Shown in pieces: positions 1 through 5,965 of a DNA stretch of 7,038 bases; the stretch's first letter is position 1; every line of letters starts with the position of its first letter. The stretch spans positions 1-7,038 of the forward strand of contig JAKSCP010000376.1 in the NCBI GenBank assembly GCA_022360535.1, read 5' to 3'. Both the position numbers and the translations under genes were made by a program. The notes under the pieces are model-generated. The model saw only the letters and a program-made list of their open reading frames with translations, had not been told where the DNA came from and did no database searches. The DNA comes from Pseudomonadales bacterium. GTDB lineage: Bacteria > Pseudomonadota > Gammaproteobacteria > Pseudomonadales > Pseudohongiellaceae.

Positions 1-1
1 A

Positions 2-541
2 TCAGTCCAGTTCCATGGAGCGAATGGTCATCAGCAGGTCCGTGACGCCCACGTCCACATCCAGTTGATTGAACAGCGTGGTGAGCTGTCCGCGATGATG
101 AGTCTGGTGGTTGAAGAAGTGTTGCAGGGGATAACCCAGGCGGTCATTGAATTGCAACCCTTTCATATTCTGATAGGAGAAGTGTGTTTCCAGATCCTGG
201 TCACTTAGCTCGTTAGTAAAATCCAGAATGATCTGATCGAGTTTTGCGCGTTGCGTCTGCAGATCTTCCAGGCTGGTGGTGATGGTTTGATCCAGATGAG
301 TAGTCTCTTCGAACTCGTTCAACCGCTGCAGCGATGCAAAGTTGGCGGGGTGGGAAGCGAATCGGCGTAACCAAATCAAATCTGCCACCAGCAAGTGGTT
401 CAATGTGCCTAGTATTGATTTGAAAAAAGCACCCATGTCTTTATTCAAATCTTCTGCACTCAGTTGGTGCGCGCACTGGTACAACTTCTCATTCATCCAC
501 TGGTTGTAGTGGGCCATGAGTACACAGTTTTGTTGATGCAT
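2..541 (-). CDS. DinB-family metal-binding four-helix protein
   Basis: A complete 179-residue protein, normal length for the DinB/YfiT-like superfamily. It is predominantly helical. The three expected metal ligands are visible: H49 in the N-H-L-L-V-A-D helix, and H145 and H149 in the C-terminal N-H-Q-T-H-H-R-G-Q motif. These match the His triad that binds a divalent metal in DinB-fold proteins. Despite the family name, nothing suggests DNA binding. Characterised relatives include thiol-dependent S-transferases and isomerases using bacillithiol or mycothiol, and many members have no known reaction, so the substrate here is unknown. No signal peptide or membrane segment is seen, so it is probably cytoplasmic. 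Its ATG lies 12 bases after the stop of the Tat-exported PLP enzyme, making it the likely last gene of that operon. No clear Shine-Dalgarno precedes the ATG, which fits translation coupled to the upstream gene. Family assignment is firm; function is open. Confidence 0.9.
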   Translation of the reverse strand: MHQQNCVLMAHYNQWMNEKLYQCAHQLSAEDLNKDMGAFFKSILGTLNHLLVADLIWLRRFASHPANFASLQRLNEFEETTHLDQTITTSLEDLQTQRAKLDQIILDFTNELSDQDLETHFSYQNMKGLQFNDRLGYPLQHFFNHQTHHRGQLTTLFNQLDVDVGVTDLLMTIRSMELD

Positions 542-553
542 AAGATTACCGCG

Positions 554-1825
554 TTAAGTGGACATGCCGCGGGCGGCTATGGGCCAAACAGCCTCCACAG
601 TTTCACCCCGTATGGCATACATGTGGTTGTAAAGATTCACTACCGGGTCACAATGGGAAACGATGAGTTCCAGTTTTTCTCCCACTCGGTAGGTGCGGGA
701 AGCATCGGCCTCGTAACGCAGGCTGCCAAACTCGTCTGAGCCGGAAGTGTAACTCATGCCATGCTCACCCTTCACTCGAGGCCAGGGGCGATTAATAGTG
801 CACGCCTTGGCGCCGGCATCGGTGGTACAACGTCCTTCGTACTGATCATTTAACACCGTGGTCAAAATAGTCAGCGACGGGCCGAAGTCTGAATACACTT
901 CGTCATCGGTTTCGCCGCCGATATCGATGTACTGTGCGTCCATAAACACATAGCTGCCTACTTGTACATCAGTAAGACCACGCGTGTTGTGATCGATGTT
1001 GTAAGTTCCCGTGCCACCGCCGCTGAAAATTTCAGTAGAGAGGCCGCTGGACTGGAACAAGTCGTAGGTGGCAGTAGCCGCTTCGAGCCGGCCCAGGGTT
1101 TGATCGCGCCGTGCAGTAAAACCCTGCACGTGCTGCGAACCACCGTCGTAGCACAATAGCCCCCGTAAATTGAGTCCGGGTAAGGAATCAATGAGTTGAG
1201 CCAGACCAAGTGCTGGCTCGCCGGGTGTAATACCGGTGCGATGGCCGCCGGGATCAACATCAACCACAACGTCGGCCGTGATGCCATAGGACTGAGCAGC
1301 ATCTGAAAGTAGACGGGCATTGGTCATGGAGTCGGTAGCCTGGATAAACTGTGGATTGGCACGGCTCAATTCCATGGCGCGTTTAATCTTCGTAGGCGTT
1401 ACATTCGTCGTAGTCATTAGAATCTGATCAATACCATGGTCGAACATGACCTCGGCTTCACCCACCTTGGCAGTGCAGATTCCTACAGATCCTGTATCCA
1501 GTTGACGCTGGGCGATAACAGGGCACTTATGGGTTTTGGCATGGGGGCGACTGGCGATACCGTTGCGGCTGGTGGTGGATTGCATGGTGTCGATATTGGT
1601 GTCCAGCACGTCCAGATCCACACACAGGGCAGGGGTATCCAACTCCCACTTGGATACATTGCGTTGCATCTCGCCATCAACGTAAAAATCCTGTACTTCT
1701 TTAGCGGTATACCCGTGCACGTTTGTGGAGAGTCCTAGTGCGGCAGCACCTGTGGTTTGCAATGATGATTTGAGAAAGCGGCGTCGTGACGCATCGTGCG
1801 CTGCTGGTTTTTGGGACTGAGACAT
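554..1825 (-). CDS. Tat-exported fold-type III PLP enzyme, D-threonine aldolase / D-serine dehydratase (DSD1) family
   Basis: A 423-residue protein. The frame is open for another 64 codons upstream, into marC, but the ATG at 1825 is chosen because a perfect AAGGAGG lies 9 bases before it and it puts a twin-arginine motif (S-R-R-R-F-L-K, residues 13-19) near the N-terminus, followed by a hydrophobic stretch (about 21-33). Export through Tat, which carries folded cofactor-loaded proteins, is therefore inferred. The catalytic domain begins with D-T-P-A-L (63-67). R-P-H-A-K-T-H-K (93-100) contains the probable PLP Schiff-base lysine K97. D-P-G-G-H-R-T-G (191-198) and the S-G-G-G-T-G-T-Y loop (268-275, phosphate binding) follow the alanine-racemase-like barrel. 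The C-terminal S-H-C-D-P-V-V-N-L-Y (390-399) supplies the His-x-Asp/Cys metal pair, H391 and D393. Family members cleave D-3-hydroxy amino acids (D-threonine to glycine plus acetaldehyde) or dehydrate D-serine. Substrate cannot be fixed from sequence. It lies between marC and the DinB gene. Confidence 0.9.
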   Translation of the reverse strand: MSQSQKPAAHDASRRRFLKSSLQTTGAAALGLSTNVHGYTAKEVQDFYVDGEMQRNVSKWELDTPALCVDLDVLDTNIDTMQSTTSRNGIASRPHAKTHKCPVIAQRQLDTGSVGICTAKVGEAEVMFDHGIDQILMTTTNVTPTKIKRAMELSRANPQFIQATDSMTNARLLSDAAQSYGITADVVVDVDPGGHRTGITPGEPALGLAQLIDSLPGLNLRGLLCYDGGSQHVQGFTARRDQTLGRLEAATATYDLFQSSGLSTEIFSGGGTGTYNIDHNTRGLTDVQVGSYVFMDAQYIDIGGETDDEVYSDFGPSLTILTTVLNDQYEGRCTTDAGAKACTINRPWPRVKGEHGMSYTSGSDEFGSLRYEADASRTYRVGEKLELIVSHCDPVVNLYNHMYAIRGETVEAVWPIAARGMST

Positions 1826-1831
1826 GGTGGT

Positions 1832-1852
1832 AAGCCTCCTTAAGGTAGGCTT
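1832..1852 (-). promoter_or_regulatory. Shine-Dalgarno of the Tat-exported enzyme inside an RNA hairpin
   Basis: On the minus-strand transcript, AAGCCU (1852-1847) can pair with AGGCUU (1837-1832). After a bulged A, CC (1845-1844) pairs with GG (1839-1838), leaving a UUAA loop. The Shine-Dalgarno AAGGAGG (1841-1835) sits in the loop and 3' arm, with five of its seven bases paired. The hairpin starts 17 bases after the marC stop codon. Seen directly: the complementarity and the ribosome site. Inferred: that the fold limits translation unless opened, for example by ribosomes finishing marC. Confidence 0.45.
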
Positions 1853-1869
1853 GCAGTCTACACCGGTCG

Positions 1870-2505
1870 TCAGGTTGCAGCCAACAGACCACTCTGGGCT
1901 ATGCCGTCGAAAATAAACTGTACCGCGAGCGCAGACAGCAGTACACCCATGATTCTGCCAACTACTTGCATACCCGTGGTCCCCAACAGTCGGTCTATCT
2001 GTGCCGACAACAAACACATCAGTAAGGTTGCACCCACCACCACGATGATGCAGCCGATGACAACAGCCTGCAGTGCGTAGTCGCCTTCGGTGTTGGCCAT
2101 GAGCAGAATGGAAGCGCCCATGGCACCTGGTCCGGCAATCAATGGCGTGGCCAATGGAAACACGGAGATGTCTTGCTTGGCTTTGGCTTCCTCTTCCTCT
2201 TCATCGGTGGTGGAAGTGCCTCCAGAGTGCCTTGCGAACACCATGTCGATTCCGATAAGAAGCAGTAAGATGCCGCCCGCAGTGCGCAGAGCGGCCAATG
2301 AAATACCCAGGCCGGCGAGCAGGAATTCACCGATTAAGGCAAACACAACCAGGGTAGTGCCCGCGATTAGTGCGCCACGCACTGCCATTTGCCTGCGGCG
2401 GCGCTGCGGCGTACCTGCCGTCAGGCCGGCGAAGACTGCGGCCACATCCAATGGCCCGATAGTGGCGAAGAAAGTGGCAAGTGCCACGCCAGCGGTTTCC
2501 AACAT
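1870..2505 (-). CDS. MarC / NAAT-family (UPF0056) integral membrane protein
   Basis: A 211-residue protein, usual length for the MarC family, with six hydrophobic segments at roughly 5-25, 42-62, 66-90, 114-135, 145-168 and 179-203. The signature of the family is present: the early F-A-T-I-G-P-L-D (13-20) and the repeated counterpart F-P-L-A-T-P-L-I-A-G-P-G-A (116-128) at the start of the second half, consistent with two inverted three-helix repeats. It resides in the inner membrane. The family is classed as the 6TMS neutral amino acid transporter (NAAT) group because one archaeal member, SnatA, moves glycine and L-alanine; most bacterial members are uncharacterised. The loop between helices 3 and 4 carries an acidic D-E-E-E-E-E run (101-106). 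The ATG lies 16 bases after the racemase stop with no good Shine-Dalgarno, suggesting coupling. Being flanked by two D-amino-acid enzymes supports, but does not prove, an amino acid transport role. Confidence 0.9.
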   Translation of the reverse strand: MLETAGVALATFFATIGPLDVAAVFAGLTAGTPQRRRRQMAVRGALIAGTTLVVFALIGEFLLAGLGISLAALRTAGGILLLLIGIDMVFARHSGGTSTTDEEEEEAKAKQDISVFPLATPLIAGPGAMGASILLMANTEGDYALQAVVIGCIIVVVGATLLMCLLSAQIDRLLGTTGMQVVGRIMGVLLSALAVQFIFDGIAQSGLLAAT

Positions 2506-2521
2506 AGTTTATAGATTCAGG

Positions 2522-3217
2522 TTAATGAGCAAGGGCCAGTTTAACCGCTTCTTCACAGTGAATGGCGGTAGTATCAAACAAGGGTAATTGTGTGTGCTGC
2601 TGTTGGACTAACAAGGCGATCTCGGTACAACCCAGTATGGCAGCCTGTGCGCCTCGTTGTCCCAGATGTTTGATGATGTCCACATACTGTTTCCGTGATT
2701 CCTCTTTGATTTGGCCCAGACAAAGTTCGTCGTAGATCACCCGGTGCACGATCTCGATTTCATCGGGCTCTGGTATCAGGACTTCGATACCATACTTATC
2801 CACCAGGCGCTGTTTGTAGAAATCCTGTTCCATGGTAAAACGCGTGCCCAATAGTCCTACCCGTTCGATGCCTGCTTCCTGTAAGCGTTGACCAGTGGCA
2901 TCAGCCAAATGCAACAGGGGAATAGAAATCGCAGCTTCGACCTGTGGCGCGACCTTGTGCATGGTGTTGGTACAAATCAGCAGGAAGTCAGCTCCTGCGT
3001 TTTCCACCTTTAGTGCCGCGTCAGCCAGTATCACCGCTGTTGCCTCCCAGTCGCCCGCATGTTGAAGTTTTTCAATTTCCTCGAAATCAACGCTGTACAG
3101 AGCAATCTTGGCTGAATGTAAACCGCCCAGTTGCTGCTTCACCCCTTCGTTGAGATCACGATAATAGGTGCTGGTGGATTCCCAACTCATGCCGCCGAGT
3201 AAGCCAATGGTTTTCAT
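2522..3217 (-). CDS. racX: Amino-acid racemase, aspartate/glutamate racemase superfamily, YgeA/RacX type
   Basis: A 231-residue cytoplasmic enzyme of normal family length. It begins with M-K-T-I-G-L-L-G-G-M-S-W-E-S-T, the N-terminus I recall for E. coli YgeA, and shares further blocks with it: L-C-L-G-Q (165-169), L-L-G-T-R-F-T-M-E-Q-D-F-Y (122-134) and F-D-T-T-A-I-H (214-220). The two catalytic cysteines of this cofactor-independent two-base mechanism are intact: C82 in I-C-T-N-T-M-H-K and C197 in G-C-T-E-I. YgeA and Bacillus RacX are reported as broad-specificity amino-acid racemases rather than strict aspartate racemases, so the substrate should be treated as open. It is the first gene of the minus-strand run, with a possible promoter just upstream, and it diverges from the dipeptidase gene. 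No strong Shine-Dalgarno is seen before the ATG at 3217. Family assignment is very secure. Confidence 0.93.
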   Translation of the reverse strand: MKTIGLLGGMSWESTSTYYRDLNEGVKQQLGGLHSAKIALYSVDFEEIEKLQHAGDWEATAVILADAALKVENAGADFLLICTNTMHKVAPQVEAAISIPLLHLADATGQRLQEAGIERVGLLGTRFTMEQDFYKQRLVDKYGIEVLIPEPDEIEIVHRVIYDELCLGQIKEESRKQYVDIIKHLGQRGAQAAILGCTEIALLVQQQHTQLPLFDTTAIHCEEAVKLALAH

Positions 3218-3334
3218 GTCAGTAGCTGTCTGTGGAGAAGCGGCTTATTCTAGTCGCTTTCCTGCAATGCGACCATGTTTTCCAAAGCGGAATGCTCTAC
3301 ACTTCTCCTGAGCAGATGCTGATGAATGTAAGTG
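3218..3334. promoter_or_regulatory. Divergent intergenic region between racX and the dipeptidase gene
   Basis: This 117-base region must hold the promoters for both directions. On the minus strand a TAGAAT hexamer (3252-3247), five of six matches to the sigma-70 -10 box, lies 29 bases before the racemase ATG; the -35 side is poor. On the plus strand TACACT (3298-3303) is a weaker -10 candidate with no convincing -35. An inverted repeat CGCTTT (3255-3260) / AAAGCG (3284-3289) and a shorter GTCGC (3253-3257) / GCGAC (3269-3273) pair could be protein-binding sites. These are by-eye matches only. Confidence 0.35.
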
Positions 3335-4027
3335 ATGAATAAGATTTTTAAGGCACTAATGGTAAGCGTAATCCTGGCAGTAGTGACCGCCTGTGCCAGT
3401 GACGCGAACCTGGTGACAGATCGCCCGACAGATTTCGTTGCGGTACCGGCCGATAGTCCACTGCAAACAGAGGTGCGCTACTTCAGTTCCAACAACTTCG
3501 TAGGTGAGCCCATTACGGGATATCTGGCGCCAACCATCTATATGACCGAACGAACTTATCAGGCCCTGCTTGCTGTCTCGGAGGACCTCGAAACCTTTGG
3601 TATCGGTGTGAAAATATTTGACGCTTATCGACCTCAGCAAGCGGTGGATCACTTCGTGCGCTGGGCAGAAAATCTCAGCGATACGCGCATGAAAATTCAA
3701 TACTATCCCAGGGTCGACAAGGCGAACTTGTTTCGGGATGGCTATATCGCCGCCCGCTCCGGGCATTCACGGGGCTCAACGGTTGATCTCACCCTGGTTG
3801 ATTTGGCGACTGGCGTAGAGTTGGACATGGGCACACCCTGGGATTTCTTCGACCTTAGCTCCTGGGGTGAGAGTGATCAGGTTAGCAGCGTGCAGCGTGC
3901 CAACCGCGCGCTGTTAAGAAGCGTTATGACAAAGCATGGATTCAATCCTTTACGCGAAGAATGGTGGCATTTCACCCTCGCTGATGAACCTTATCCTGAA
4001 ACTTACTTTGGATTTCCGGTGCAATAA
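3335..4027 (+). CDS. D-alanyl-D-alanine dipeptidase (VanX/DdpX-like, peptidase M15D), predicted lipoprotein
   Basis: A 230-residue zinc dipeptidase. An in-frame stop at 3329 limits the start to GTG 3332 or ATG 3335; ATG is preferred and used for numbering. A hydrophobic signal segment (about 7-18) ends in a lipobox V-T-A-C, so C20 should be lipidated. The residue after it is alanine, not aspartate, which favours the outer membrane under the usual Lol rule. The VanX active site is complete: R99 in D-A-Y-R-P; H144 and D151 as zinc ligands in S-G-H-S-R-G-S-T-V-D-L-T-L; E209 as base and H212 as third ligand in E-E-W-W-H-F. The D-M-G-T-P-W-D block (164-170) is also typical. The expected reaction is hydrolysis of D-Ala-D-Ala to two D-alanines, here outside the cytoplasm. 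No vanH or vanA-like ligase is present, so peptidoglycan dipeptide salvage is likelier than glycopeptide resistance. The following membrane-protein gene starts three bases later. Confidence 0.9.
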   Translation: MNKIFKALMVSVILAVVTACASDANLVTDRPTDFVAVPADSPLQTEVRYFSSNNFVGEPITGYLAPTIYMTERTYQALLAVSEDLETFGIGVKIFDAYRPQQAVDHFVRWAENLSDTRMKIQYYPRVDKANLFRDGYIAARSGHSRGSTVDLTLVDLATGVELDMGTPWDFFDLSSWGESDQVSSVQRANRALLRSVMTKHGFNPLREEWWHFTLADEPYPETYFGFPVQ

Positions 4028-4030
4028 CTC

Positions 4031-4663
4031 ATGAGTCGTATGCGCAGACGAGCTTTGATGCAATTCCCCACAGTGTTGGTAACGCTGGTCAGCATTATTC
4101 AGGCGCTGGCCCTGGAATTGATGTGGGGAAAGATTACCGAAGCGGATTATTTGTGGGAGTGGGGCATTGGGACGATTGTTGCGTGGGGCACCATCACAGT
4201 CACTCTATTGGGTATTCTGCAGATATGGGTGCTGTATTCCACACTGATCATTGGATTTACCTGGCGGCCAACTCTGAGGGATTCAATCTTGCCTTTTGTG
4301 CTGGGTATCCAGGAATTCATGCTGGTGACATTTATCAGTGAAGAATTTAATGCCTTGTGGTTGTATGTCCTGGCTTCTTTATTTTTATTCGCTAATTATA
4401 TTGCTCACATCTCTTTCCGGCGTGCCAGAGCGGAGCCGGATAATGAACCTTTTTTCCGGGATAGACCGCCAGCGACCTGGCGGGATTTTCGTTGGTCCTT
4501 TACCGTAATTACAAGTTTCTGCCTGCTTGGGATTCTGCATACCGCGCTGGGTAATCCAGACTGGGTTGCCCTGACAGCCATCGTATTCGCCAACTTTGCT
4601 TTGGCGGTGCAGGTGGTGAGTTCTCGCAGTCTCTGGCGCGCCATCCTGGAAACCGAAGACTGA
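4031..4663 (+). CDS. Uncharacterised polytopic membrane protein
   Basis: A 210-residue protein I do not recognise. It opens with a basic stretch (S-R-M-R-R-R-A) and has about six hydrophobic segments near 12-31, 45-73, 84-102, 107-127, 155-172 and 177-196. A hydrophilic, charged loop (about 129-153, rich in R, D, E and P) separates the fourth and fifth segments. The positive N-terminus suggests that end is cytoplasmic. Charged or polar residues lie next to or in the membrane segments (E29 at the end of the first, E95 in the third and E104/E105 just after it), but no catalytic or transport motif is evident. The ATG follows the dipeptidase stop by three bases, so the two are almost certainly co-transcribed and translationally coupled. 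A second ATG at 4040 is a possible alternative start. A functional link to D-Ala-D-Ala metabolism is suggested by position only. Confidence 0.8.
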   Translation: MSRMRRRALMQFPTVLVTLVSIIQALALELMWGKITEADYLWEWGIGTIVAWGTITVTLLGILQIWVLYSTLIIGFTWRPTLRDSILPFVLGIQEFMLVTFISEEFNALWLYVLASLFLFANYIAHISFRRARAEPDNEPFFRDRPPATWRDFRWSFTVITSFCLLGILHTALGNPDWVALTAIVFANFALAVQVVSSRSLWRAILETED

Positions 4664-4670
4664 TACTCTG

Positions 4671-4693
4671 CAGGCCAGAGAATTCCTGGCCTG
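4671..4693 (+). terminator. Hairpin after the dipeptidase/membrane-protein unit, possible terminator
   Basis: CAGGCCAG (4671-4678) and CTGGCCTG (4686-4693) form a perfect eight-base-pair GC-rich stem with a seven-base AGAATTC loop, starting seven bases after the stop codon at 4663. The sequence after it (TACTCTCCTGAC) has no run of T, so it is not a textbook intrinsic terminator; it may pause transcription, protect the 3' end, or do nothing. Placement between two gene units is the main support. Confidence 0.4.
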
Positions 4694-4698
4694 TACTC

Positions 4699-4717
4699 TC
4701 CTGACAAGTCCTGACAA
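4699..4717 (+). repeat. Tandem direct repeat TCCTGACAA with ten-base period
   Basis: TCCTGACAA occurs at 4699-4707 and again at 4709-4717, so the two copies are spaced one DNA turn apart on the same face. It sits 73 bases before the VOC gene's ATG, in the region expected to hold the promoter of the VOC-regulator-glycosyltransferase unit. A regulator-binding site is possible; each copy also contains CTGACA, one mismatch from a -35 box, but no good -10 follows at the right distance. Confidence 0.4.
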
Positions 4718-4789
4718 TGGGCTCCTTTACAGTGGTGCCATCTTCTCTAGTGGAAGGTCAATCACTAATCAATAGATCAGGAGAGTTTC

Positions 4790-5233
4790 ATGAATGAGCA
4801 GACCACAGCGGAAAACACATCCAGCCCATCCATCATGGCCCATGTTTCAATTGGTACTAATCGTTTCGATGAGGCCGTGGCTTTTTATGACAAATTGCTG
4901 GCGACAGTGGGCGCAACTCGAATTGTTGAAGTTCCCGGTTACGCCATTTCCTGGGGCAAGCAGTTTCCAGAATTCTGGGTGCAGATTCCCTATAATCAAC
5001 AAGCAGCAGAGACTGCCAATGGCGTACACTTTGCCTTCCTCGCGGATAGCAAGGAGATGGTTGATGCATTCTATAAAACTGGCCTGGAAGCAGGGGCTAG
5101 TTGTGACGGCAAACCAGGTCCACGCCAGGAATACAGCGAAGCCTACTACGGGTGTTTCCTGCGCGATCTGGAAGGCCACAAGATCGAAGCCATGTATTGG
5201 GATTACAGCAAAGCACCGGTGACGGCTGCTTAG
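4790..5233 (+). CDS. VOC-superfamily (glyoxalase-fold) protein
   Basis: A 147-residue protein, the usual size of a single-chain VOC protein with two beta-alpha-beta-beta-beta modules. The start at 4790 is supported by AGGAGA at 4779-4784, five bases upstream. The first module begins at A-H-V-S-I-G-T (17-23) followed by the F-D-E-A-V-A-F-Y-D-K-L-L helix; the second begins at G-V-H-F-A-F (78-83) and ends in L-R-D-L-E-G-H-K-I-E-A-M (124-135), the commonest signature of the family. H18, H80 and E133 fall where VOC metal ligands usually sit. Members include glyoxalase I, extradiol dioxygenases and fosfomycin or bleomycin resistance proteins; nothing here picks one, so the substrate is unknown. No signal peptide, so cytoplasmic. 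It leads a unit with a YafY-type regulator 13 bases downstream, a pairing that suggests the regulator controls this gene. Confidence 0.88.
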   Translation: MNEQTTAENTSSPSIMAHVSIGTNRFDEAVAFYDKLLATVGATRIVEVPGYAISWGKQFPEFWVQIPYNQQAAETANGVHFAFLADSKEMVDAFYKTGLEAGASCDGKPGPRQEYSEAYYGCFLRDLEGHKIEAMYWDYSKAPVTAA

Positions 5234-5246
5234 TCATGATGACTCA

Positions 5247-5954
5247 ATGAAGAAATCTGAACGTTTATTACAACTCCTGGTTCTCTTGCGAGGTCGTCGG
5301 CGTGCCGTTACTGCGAAAGAGTTGGCTGAACGGATGGAGGTGTCGGAACGCACTATCTATCGCGACATCCAATCGCTCATCGCAACTGGAGTTAACATCG
5401 ATGGGGAAGCAGGCGTGGGTTATTGCCTGCGCCCCGGTTCAGAGATCGCGCCGCTGATGTTTAATGCGAAAGAACTGGAGGCGCTGGTGTTAGGCATTCG
5501 CTTGCTGAAAGGTTGGGCGGATGATGATTTGATCGCGGCCGCCAATACAGCACAAGATAAAATAAAGGCGGTGTTGCCGCCGCACATGCAGCAGGACCAT
5601 GAGAGAAAGACCACCAAGTACTTAGTGCCGGATTACAAGCGGCAGCACTATCTGAAGTTCAGTGAATCATTAAGAGAGGCAATCGATACGAAGCGAGTGG
5701 CGGCCATTCGCTATCTGGATGAAAAGGGCAGTGCAAGCGAACGTGATATCGAGAGTCTGGGTCTGATGTTTTGGGGCTCAGCGTGGACAGTTGTGGCCTG
5801 GTGTCAGTTGCGAGACGGCTATCGACTGTTTCGGCTCGATCGCATCGCCGAACTCAAACTGCTGGACAGAAACTTCTCGACCAACGATGAAAAAAGTTTT
5901 GCTAATTGGGTGAGTCAGTACGAAGATAATGTCACTGTTGGATTTTGGGACTAG
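5247..5954 (+). CDS. YafY-type HTH-WYL transcriptional regulator
   Basis: A 235-residue regulator of normal length for this group. Residues about 3-60 form a winged helix-turn-helix (DeoR/HTH_11 type): V-T-A-K-E-L-A-E-R-M-E-V-S-E-R-T-I-Y-R-D-I is the recognition region and G-V-G-Y the wing. The C-terminal half (about 130-205) is a WYL domain: S-A-W-T-V-V-A-W-C-Q-L-R-D-G-Y-R-L-F-R-L-D-R-I (178-200), where the tryptophan-led triplet reads W-T-V. The arginines of the F-R-L-D-R-I block are conserved and in the family are thought to help bind a ligand, often a nucleic acid or nucleotide; the ligand here is unknown. The ATG is 13 bases after the VOC gene stop, without a clear Shine-Dalgarno, which implies coupling. 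Self-regulation through the upstream intergenic region is plausible but untested. Confidence 0.92.
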   Translation: MKKSERLLQLLVLLRGRRRAVTAKELAERMEVSERTIYRDIQSLIATGVNIDGEAGVGYCLRPGSEIAPLMFNAKELEALVLGIRLLKGWADDDLIAAANTAQDKIKAVLPPHMQQDHERKTTKYLVPDYKRQHYLKFSESLREAIDTKRVAAIRYLDEKGSASERDIESLGLMFWGSAWTVVAWCQLRDGYRLFRLDRIAELKLLDRNFSTNDEKSFANWVSQYEDNVTVGFWD

Positions 5955-5965
5955 GATCGTCTGTT

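Noticed and set aside
2..541. DNA-damage role suggested by the DinB name
   Set aside because: The family name is historical and distinct from DNA polymerase IV; the sequence shows a metal-binding four-helix fold and no polymerase motifs.
1826..2017. Upstream extension of the Tat-enzyme reading frame by 64 codons into marC
   Set aside because: The extension overlaps the C-terminal coding part of marC in another frame, lacks a ribosome site, and would bury the twin-arginine signal; the ATG at 1825 has a perfect Shine-Dalgarno.
2090..2587. 165-codon plus-strand open frame opposite marC
   Set aside because: It lies antisense to a gene with clear family signatures, is rich in A, P, R and S as expected for a shadow frame, and crosses the marC/racX boundary.
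3356..3766. 136-codon minus-strand open frame inside the dipeptidase gene
   Set aside because: Fully antisense to a gene whose catalytic residues are all conserved; no recognisable motif.
3335..4027. Vancomycin resistance locus
   Set aside because: The dipeptidase is VanX-like, but no D-lactate dehydrogenase, D-Ala-D-Lac ligase or VanRS pair is present, and the protein has an export signal.
4385..4717. Two overlapping minus-strand open frames at the end of the membrane-protein gene and its hairpin
   Set aside because: Antisense to the polytopic protein, no hydrophobic or domain pattern, and no ribosome site evident.
4794..5222. Second plus-strand frame of 142 codons within the VOC gene
   Set aside because: Out of frame with a protein showing the full VOC signature; composition looks like a shifted-frame product.
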